This document shows positions 57,091 to 64,000 of a stretch of 64,000 bases of DNA, in pieces. The position numbers were made by a program, and so were the translations under genes. A model generated the notes under the pieces. The model was not told the DNA's origin. It made no database searches and was given only the letters and a program-made list of their open reading frames with translations. Within the stretch, counting starts at the first letter, position 1. Every line of letters begins with the position of its first letter. The DNA is taken from NCBI GenBank assembly GCA_034401795.1, contig CM067370.1, positions 58,701,333 to 58,765,332 of the forward strand. The letters run 5' to 3'. The DNA is from Chaetoderma sp. LZ-2023a. Lineage: Eukaryota > Mollusca > Caudofoveata > Chaetodermatida > Chaetodermatidae.

Positions 57091-58062
57091 GTGTCCGGTA
57101 CAGACCCTGTCCTTGGACAGGGTTCTGGACTGGTTACTGAGGGGGCCATCTCGTATGGCTCCCTGGCGGTCCTGTCGGCCTCCGGCCTGGCGGGTACTGC
57201 TCCTCTGCGGCCACCTCCGGGTATTCCAGTAGCGGTAGCCGGTCTGTCGGGCATGGGAGCCGTTCGGCAGGATGGCTCCAGTCTTTCCTCATCCAGTGAC
57301 GACTCTTCGGGGGCTGAGGATGAGGAGACCGAAGAGGAGAAGTTGTTGCGACCTGAGATACCGCGGGTGGGGCGCATGGAGGTCGACTCCGTTCTGGACG
57401 TAACCACCCTCCGTCTGTCTGGCTGCGCAATGGCAGCCACTCCGCCTGTGGTTGAGGCCACACCGGTACCGGGCACCCGTCCAGTGCTGGTTGGTTTGCC
57501 ACCAACTGACACAGTGACGGGTGTGGCTGGCCAGGCTTGGTACTCACATATCTCGCCTGATACAGCAGCCACACATGGGGTGTCGTTGGCGCCCGTGTAT
57601 GGACACGGTTCCATAACTGCTACGGGTTCGCACGGTTTTCCGTGCAGGCCTACTCCATTGAACAGTTTGTTTCATGGGGTGGCGGCGGAACCGTGCGGTA
57701 CCGGTGTTGCTGGCTTTCCGGCAGTGGCTTCTTGCCGGGAGGCCGCTGCTGGTAGACCTATGAGCACATCAATGGACTGGTCCGATGCTCTGGCGCGAGG
57801 AGGAGGTCAACCTTCGAGTCATATAACCACAAGGTTAACAAATGTTGCAGAGTGGTGTGAAGGAAAGGGTATTGATCCTTTTCAATCCACTGTTCAGCAA
57901 ATAGCAGACTTTCTCTGTGAGCTGTTCTTTACAGGACTAGCTCCTGTCACAATTGCTGGATACAAGTCAGCTTTGGCATCAGTTATCCCTTGTTTATCCA
58001 ACAGGGATAGTCCAGAGGTAGCCCAGTTGAATGTGATGGTGAAGGGAATGAGCAATCTCTGA
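57091..58062 (+). pseudogene. Gag-recombinase chimera of the deleted DIRS copy
   Basis: A single 323-codon frame. The first 230 residues match gag (acidic SSSSDDSSGAEDEE, then RPEIPRVGRMEVDSVLD). At WSDALA|RGGGQ (about 57797) it passes to the recombinase region. There it is first in the pol-overlap frame, and a one-base difference at about 57843 shifts it into the recombinase frame (WCEGKGIDPF, ADFLCELFFTGLAPVTIAGY). It ends at a TGA at 58060-58062 where the longer copy reads on. The catalytic residues are not included. Whether it is expressed is unknown. Confidence 0.75.
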
Positions 58063-59060
58063 CCGAGACAACCAGCCGTAAGTCTATCTTTGGTGCTTAA
58101 TGTACTGGCCAAGCACTCTTTCGAACCTTTGTGTTCGGCTAGTCTAAAGCATTTGACTCTAAAGGCGGTTTTTCTATTGGCAGCTTCCTCAGCAAGAAGG
58201 CGCAGTGATATCCATGCACTTTCAGCAGAGAGGAACCGATTCATTGTCTCCGGCGAGGGTCTGAGTGAATTGAATAACAAGAGCTCTGGAAGCGCTAATT
58301 TAAGCCAAAGAAATTGAATCTTTGAGCGTAAACATGTGCATAGCAACAGCACTCAGCCAATCGAAAGAGCTTCTAGCCTGATCGCGTTCTATGAGAGGTA
58401 AAGCAGTTTAATCATTAACCATGATACAGCAAGCGCCTCACCAAAGAGAAGTAATTCAAGCGAATCACTATAGGGGCACTTCATGGCTGAGATAGACTCT
58501 GGAGATGCAGGGAGTAGCCTCCCTTTAATTAATACATGAAGAGAGGATTCAAGCTGTGATGATGGAGTGATGGTTAAAATATTGCTACTAGGTTTCTTTC
58601 GTAAAAAGCAAATGAGCTGTAGTACATGGTAGAGGTTAGTATATATATCATTCTTAAAACTTGCAACCAGGAACATTCTACTAGAGGAATCATCTCCAAA
58701 TTTGGAGGAAAGCATGCCCATGGGGTCCCGAAATTTTTTGGGTCAAACCCTAAAATACAACAGCTTTACACAACAGTTTTTAGAATAGACACTTTTATGC
58801 AATCTTCAATAACTCTGGTTCTGCTGGTGCAATCTTCTCCAAAATTGTGAACTCTGCACAAGTATGCCAATTCTGTGGGCAAAGGGTAGAAGTCAACAGC
58901 TTTCAGCAACATTGCTGTCAAAATAGACATATTTGAAGCATTTTTCAATAACACTAATGGAGCGATCTTATCCGAAATTGGGTTGATGTATGTCTGTGGG
59001 GCCACGAAGACATATGTCAATTTTGGAGCCAAAAACTAAAATGTAACAGCCTTCGGCAAC
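58063..59060. repeat. Tail of the DIRS copy, then imperfect tandem repeats
   Basis: 58063-58262 is frameshifted recombinase sequence. Beyond it, 58700-59060 contains about three imperfect 145-150-bp units marked by AACAGC(C)TTNNNCAACA-type strings at 58757, 58896 and 59046. No gene. Confidence 0.5.
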
Positions 59061-60636
59061 ATTATTTCCAAATAGACACTGTTAACGTTATGTTGGCCCG
59101 ACTGAAGAAATATATCAACAATGCGGGTATTGGACAAATTTGTCCTTGTTATTGTCTATACAGATTAACACAGGCATAATAGGTAACCTTTTTCCTTGTA
59201 TCTCAGTTTCGTTCTGTTACTCTGTTCCATGACTTTGTACTTTCATCAAGACTTATGTACAAGCTGTAGTCTGCTCAATTTGTCAAAATAATACATTTCC
59301 AAGCTGCCAGAAGTCTGACAACTTATACCATCTTGGCTAATGTCTGATTCCCAACAGTTATTGATCCACAATTTCTAAACAATTTTTAGCTCGGATTTAC
59401 AAAGTAAAATATGCTAATTTGTTATGCACTCTGCATCATCCGGCGATACTAATGTCGTCGTTGATAGTGATGGCGGCGGAATCCAATTTGCGTTTAGCTC
59501 AACATATCAGCAAATATCCCATGTTTTGTTAATCATACTGGACCCAAACTTGGACACAAACTTCCTTATAATGAGAGCTAATGATACAATGAACACATGG
59601 TCTAAAAGTCAAATGTCAATGAAGCGCCTGATCCAGACTTATTTTTAACCAGTTATAAAGGGTATATATAGCAATCAGCATGTTCGTCCATCCATTCATC
59701 CGTCGTGTCAATGCAACTCCTAGAGATCTCAATGAATTAATTAAAAATTTCAATCACATTATCAGCATCATGTGCAGATGTGCATGTGCTTTTTTCGTGG
59801 CCAAAAAATTGTACATTACAAAGTTATCCCCCTTTAAACCGATACATAAACTGCTTTGCCAATCATTTCTTGGCAACGCAACTCCTCCTACAGTTTAGCT
59901 CTGATTCCTTTGAAACTTGGTAAGTGTTATCATTACCAACATGAAGGCGTGCATGTGCTATCCGCATACCTGTATGTCCATCCGTCTGTCCAAAATGTAT
60001 ATAGTCTGTCTGTTGGTCCATCCATCTCTGACAATCATTTCTTGTCAACACAACTCCAAGAGGTTTCGAATTATTAGTATCTATTCACTTGCGCAAATAT
60101 TTTGTATAAATTTGACTAAGACATTTCACAGAAAATTATATAGACATATTAAGGGTATGAGTGTCAAACAATGTTAAGCACTCAATTTCAACCTTGAAAT
60201 ACCAGTGTACTCTAATTTTCAAAACATCCATACATGTTGCCTTTACTTTACCCAACAATCCCAACAACAGTTGCACCAAAGATGCCCTCCCATACAGCGA
60301 AATAGTGGATATGTATCCCACGCTATCGCCTCGGAAGAGTCCAACGGGTGGACAAAACGCTATATCTGAAAGTCTGAATCTAAGTTTCTCTCAGTCTGAT
60401 ATTTTCTTTACAAAGCCCACCACCCATGCCCCCTCTAGGTCCTTCCCCCCCGCCCAAAGAAATACCCTGCCCACCCCCTTCCCACCACACAACCCCACCC
60501 TTTTTCCCTTCACCACACACGCACTCACGCACGCACACTGTACCACCCATACCCATGTCACGTGTCCACCAGACACCAATCATGGTCTTTTTTTAAATGA
60601 GCGGATGGACAAACACAGTTCAGATCATTCAGATTT
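59061..60636. other. No gene; repeat-like and C-rich sequence
   Basis: GTCCATCC-type tracts at 59680-59705 and 59970-60030 suggest another degraded element of the kind described at 60637. 60415-60545 is very C-rich. A 204-codon frame (60161-60775) crosses the C-rich part and is low complexity. Confidence 0.45.
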
Positions 60637-62009
60637 TTATACGCCCGCCCAAAGTCTGGTCATATTATGTGATGGCGCTCGTCGGCCTTCCGTCCATCTG
60701 ATTCTTGTTCGGAGCATATCTCGAAGAGTTGAACCTACACTCACAAATCTTTTTCAGCAGATATATTACCTATAGACGAAGTGTCATGATTTCGATTCGG
60801 CAAAATCCTCCCATATTCGCTAGAGTTATGTCCCTTGAAAGCTTTAAATTTGTCAAAATTTTGTTGTCCAGGACAGATCTTGAAGAGTTTTGAACCTACA
60901 CTCACAATTTTTTCCCAGAAGATGTGTTATGCAGAGGCGAAGTGTCATGATTTTGGTTCGGCAAGATCTGCCTATATTCGCCAGAGTTATCTCCCTTGAA
61001 AGATTAAAATTCGTCAAAATTGTCTTGTCCAGGCCAAATCTCGAAGCGTTTTGAACCCACACTCACAAATTTTTTTTGGGAAAAGATGTGGTACATATAG
61101 TGTCATGATTTAATTTCGGCAAAATCCTCGTATATTCGTGGGGGTTATTTCCCTTGAATGATTAAAATTCGTCCAAATTTTCTTTTCCTGGTCAGATCTC
61201 TAAGTGTTTTGAACCTACACGCACAAGTTTTTTTCTGGCAGATGTGTTAGGTATAGACGAAGTCTCATGATTTCCTTTCGACAAAATCCTCGCATATTCG
61301 TGACAGTTATCTCCCTTGAAAGATTAAAATTCAAAATTTTCTTTTCCGGGTCAGATCTTGAAGACTTTTGAACCTATACATTTACAATTTTCATCAGATG
61401 TGTTGCGTATAAACGAAGTGTCATGATTTCCTTTCTGCAAAATCCCCCCCATAATTGCCAGAGTTATCTCCCTTGAAATACAAAATTTGTCCAAGTTTTC
61501 TTGTCCAAGTCATACCTCGAAGAGTTTTGAACTTACATGTACACTCACAATTGTTTTTTCAGCAGATATGGTAGGGATAGACGAAGTGTCATGATTTTGT
61601 TTCCACAAAGTCTGCCCATATTTGACAGAGTTATCTCCCTTGAAATGCTAAAATTTGTCAAAATTTTCTTTTCCGGTCGACATCTCGAAAAGTTTTGAAC
61701 CGACACTCACAATTTTTTGTTCGGCAGATGTTTTATGGATAGACGAAGTGTCATAATTTTGTTTCGCCAAAATCCTCCCATATTTGCCAGAGTTATCACC
61801 CTTCAAAGATTAAAATTCATCAAAATTATCTTGTAATGATCAATGCAGCTGTGAAGACTTTCAAGATTTTTAATGATGTCTTTGACGTGAATTCCAAATG
61901 TGTGCCTAATACAAGTCCCCCCCCCCCCCCCGCCCCCTTTCTCAGAGAATTATCAAAGACAAATGGTTCACATTTAGCATTCCTCAAACAAGTATGCCTG
62001 CGGGCGTAT
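60637..62009. mobile_element. Non-autonomous element with tandem-repeat core (family TATACGCCCGC)
   Basis: Ends TATACGCCCGC (60638-60648) and GCGGGCGTAT (62000-62009) are inverted repeats. A GGCCTTCCGTCCATCTG tract follows the left end. The core has seven units of about 160 bp starting at 60717, 60877, 61038, 61196, 61355, 61514 and 61682 (consensus ATCTCGAAGAGTTTTGAACC). No coding capacity. Confidence 0.75.
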
Positions 62010-62154
62010 GTTGAGTTTCACTAAAACTCTTGTTAAATCTGACATAAACAGACCAAGCATTAGGCAATTTTTCAGTTATCTAGATACGGTAATGAGTTTG
62101 TCTCATATGGTCTGTAATATTGAATGTCTATGAGCACATTATTCTAAATAATTA
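62010..62154. other. Spacer without recognised feature
   Basis: AT-rich; nothing identified. Confidence 0.3.
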
Positions 62155-63827
62155 TTAGCTCACGTGGCCAGAATGGCCAAGTGAGCTTATGCCATGGCTA
62201 CCGTCTGTCCGGTGTCCGTCCGTCCGTCCGTCACCTTTTCTTTAAACGACTTCTTCTCAAGAACACTGGGCCGATTTCAATTATATTTGGCAGGAAGTAT
62301 CCTTAGGGCATAGGGATCCACGTTTTTTCAAACGAAGCCAATTTGACCAGTGGCCATCTTGGATTTTAGCCGATTTTAGGAAATGTCTTTAAAAATCTTC
62401 TCCGAAACTGCTTGGTGGATCGATTCAAAACTCACGAAATATCATATATGACAAGAGCTGAACCAAGTTTGTCCGAAGGAACTTGATTGGCCAAATGGGT
62501 TGGCGGCCATCTTGGATGACCTAGCTTTTGTGAAAACGACGACTTCTTCAGAACCGATGAACGGATCAGGCTTAAATTTTGGGGATATGATTATGGTCTA
62601 AGGGCCATTAAAGTTTGTTCATGGGAAGTTGATAGGTAAAAAACATGGCCACTGTGGACCAATCAAATCTTAGCGTGTTTGGCTGCCATACTCAATTTTT
62701 TTATTTGATGGATTTTGAAGCCGAAATTGGTTTTCTTAACTCAGCTTACTTGTCAGTCAGCTGTCATATAGCGATGACCCTGTCCATCTTCTGTATGTCC
62801 GTCCATCCATTTCTCTGTCCATCACCAACAATGGCGTCTCATTTTGTTATTTCTTGACGGATTGATGCCACACTTGGTCACAATGTTAATGTCGGCGGCA
62901 TCTAATATCTGTGTTGTGAAAATGAAACTGATAGGATGTCACCCCTTAAATATTTGCAGTCTCACTTTCATTGGGGAAATACAGATTTGTTCCCACTGTC
63001 CACTGATTTATCACCATGTCAGATTTTATTGCCAAAGTAAATTAAATGCCAATTAACAGATTAACCTTTTCAATACTGCCTAAATATTTAAGATGTGTTG
63101 TGCTTTGACATCTATGCTCTTAAAAATATTTTGAAATGTATTTGATTGAAAGTTATTGCTGCCTTAGGCAGCAATGAAAGTTGTTGCTGCTGGCAGTAAT
63201 GACTAAGTCAAATTATTTTCTAAATCAACTCCAGCTCACCCTACCCCTGCTGCTAACTTGGTGATTCAGCCAGATGCGCATGTGTTGAATGGATTGTGTG
63301 GTGGTGTGGAATAACCTGCTATAAAGATCACCTACATGCCTTTAGAGACCATTTTCTTCAATTGTATTTAAACCTCTAGTAACTGTCTGACTGCTGGGTT
63401 TTTGCAGACGACATATTCCAAAGGTTATATCTCTGAACCTGATAAATATTTTGAAAACAATTCGACTGAAAGTTGTTGGTGGCTAAGCCGCCAACAACTT
63501 TCAGTCAAATTGTTTTCAAAATATTCAACAAGTCAACCGCTTTTGAAAAGTGAAAGTGTTGGCTGCACTGGCTTGCAGCAGTGAGACAGTTAAGTAAACC
63601 AGCTTTTGGTAGCACTGATATCATCTATTTTTGCTTAAACATTGTTCAAAATCACTAATGCAAAAAAACAGTCCAGAGATTGTTGTCAATATCTCGAAAA
63701 CAACCATTTGACTGAAAGTCATTGGAAGTGAAACTGATGGATGTAAAACTTAAGTAAGATTAGTTGAAGATTAGTTGAAATGCCAATGTTCCAGGTAAGC
63801 GATACAGGCCCATTGTGTCTCTTGTTT
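62155..63827. mobile_element. Second copy of the AGCTCACCTGG-family element
   Basis: It starts TTAGCTCACGTGGCCAGAAT followed by GGCCAAGTGAGCTTATG and a GTCCGTCC tract, and ends CCAGGTAAGCGATACAGGCC then CTCTTGTTT. Its left part matches 53571-54110 (GGCGGCCATCTTGGATGACC; TTTTTTATTTGATGGATTTT). The 180-bp array of the other copy is absent. In its place are hairpin-rich sequences. Confidence 0.7.
63445..63525. repeat. 39-bp hairpin
   Basis: Arms 63445-63483 and 63487-63525 pair with two mismatches across a TAA loop. The core TTTGACTGAAAGT(T/C)(G/A)TTGG also occurs singly near 63142 and 63706. Confidence 0.88.
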
Positions 63828-64000
63828 TAATTATGCTACGAGGATACGGTTAGGGTTGATGGAAGAATTAGAATTGAAGAGGTTCATCATTTAAAAAGGA
63901 TACTAGATAGTCAGCTGATTTATCTTTTAGACATATCTGCCAGACATTCTGCATACCTGCAATTTTCCAGGTTGATATCCTCATTCATAAATGACCTATT

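Larger units (their letters stand above)
53078..58262 (+). mobile_element. Second DIRS copy: deleted, truncated and interrupted
   Basis: 53078-53570 matches the left ITR and leader of the element at 34824 (CTCCTTCGATCAATACT; CATTCTTGTTTGCATAGCAA). After a 2.6-kb inserted repeat the match resumes at 56169 (ATCGGCTTACGTC), runs through the gag region and then jumps from gag to the recombinase at about 57797. Similarity ends at about 58262 within the recombinase (GGAGAGGGTCTG versus GGCGAGGGTCTG, then divergence). The right ITR, the complementary region and all of pol are absent. Confidence 0.85.

Noticed and set aside
60161..60775. 204-codon frame across a C-rich tract
   Set aside because: His/Pro/Thr low complexity, no domain, no conserved context.
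1..64000. tRNA, rRNA or host exon-intron genes
   Set aside because: No tRNA B-box with a foldable cloverleaf, no rRNA-like sequence and no frame with host-protein domains was recognised by eye; a program-based scan would be more sensitive.

Overview
This is eukaryotic, repeat-dominated genomic DNA from an invertebrate. The low-complexity tracts, the short decayed ORFs and the range of transposon families all point that way. Repeats that open with an AGCTCACCTGG-type inverted end followed by GTCCGTCC runs, and the ATGCTCCCCGAA and TATACGCCCGC repeats, are of a kind I associate with mollusc genomes. A mollusc (perhaps a bivalve) is therefore my best guess, but it is an inference. I see no ordinary intron-bearing host gene, no tRNA, no rRNA and no prokaryotic operon. 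Almost every coding stretch belongs to a mobile element, and most are broken.

Layout. 1-15.1 kb: two diverged, tandemly arranged copies of a large Ty3/gypsy-like LTR element (LTRs about 1.2 kb, TG...CA ends, TATA promoter, polypurine tract), read on the minus strand but rearranged, with plus-strand gag pieces at 3.6-5.3 and 15.1-15.8 kb. 15.8-19.0 kb: a minus-strand LINE remnant (endonuclease domain) split by a hAT-like element with 8-bp target duplication. 19.3-25.7 kb: a second, compact gypsy element with 150-bp LTRs, a polypurine tract and RT, RNase H and integrase on the minus strand, interrupted by a 2.7-kb insertion flanked by AAGC and missing its gag half. 25.0-27.6 kb: three LINE 3' fragments, two of them meeting tail to tail. 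28.2-31.5 kb: a nearly complete pogo/Tigger-type DNA transposon with TIRs and TA duplication. 33.1-34.6 kb: a CR1-like LINE with an internally deleted RT.

34.8-41.9 kb: the best-preserved unit, a GC-rich DIRS-type tyrosine-recombinase retrotransposon with inverted terminal repeats, an internal complementary region, gag, RT/RNase H/methyltransferase-like and recombinase reading frames. A second copy at 53.1-58.3 kb is internally deleted, 3'-truncated and itself split by another repeat. 45.5-48.1 kb: a 2.6-kb unit with 270-bp terminal inverted repeats carrying a gene that looks like an XPG/FEN1-type nuclease with a Cys-rich tail.

49-63.8 kb: several non-autonomous elements with short inverted ends, a palindrome at the left end, a GTCC-rich tract and a core of about 150-180-bp tandem repeats. 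Two sequence-unrelated cores carry perfect AGGTCAnnnTGACCT palindromes, the consensus estrogen-response-element form of nuclear-receptor site. The features do not form a pathway; they record successive insertions, and nesting order can be read at several places.
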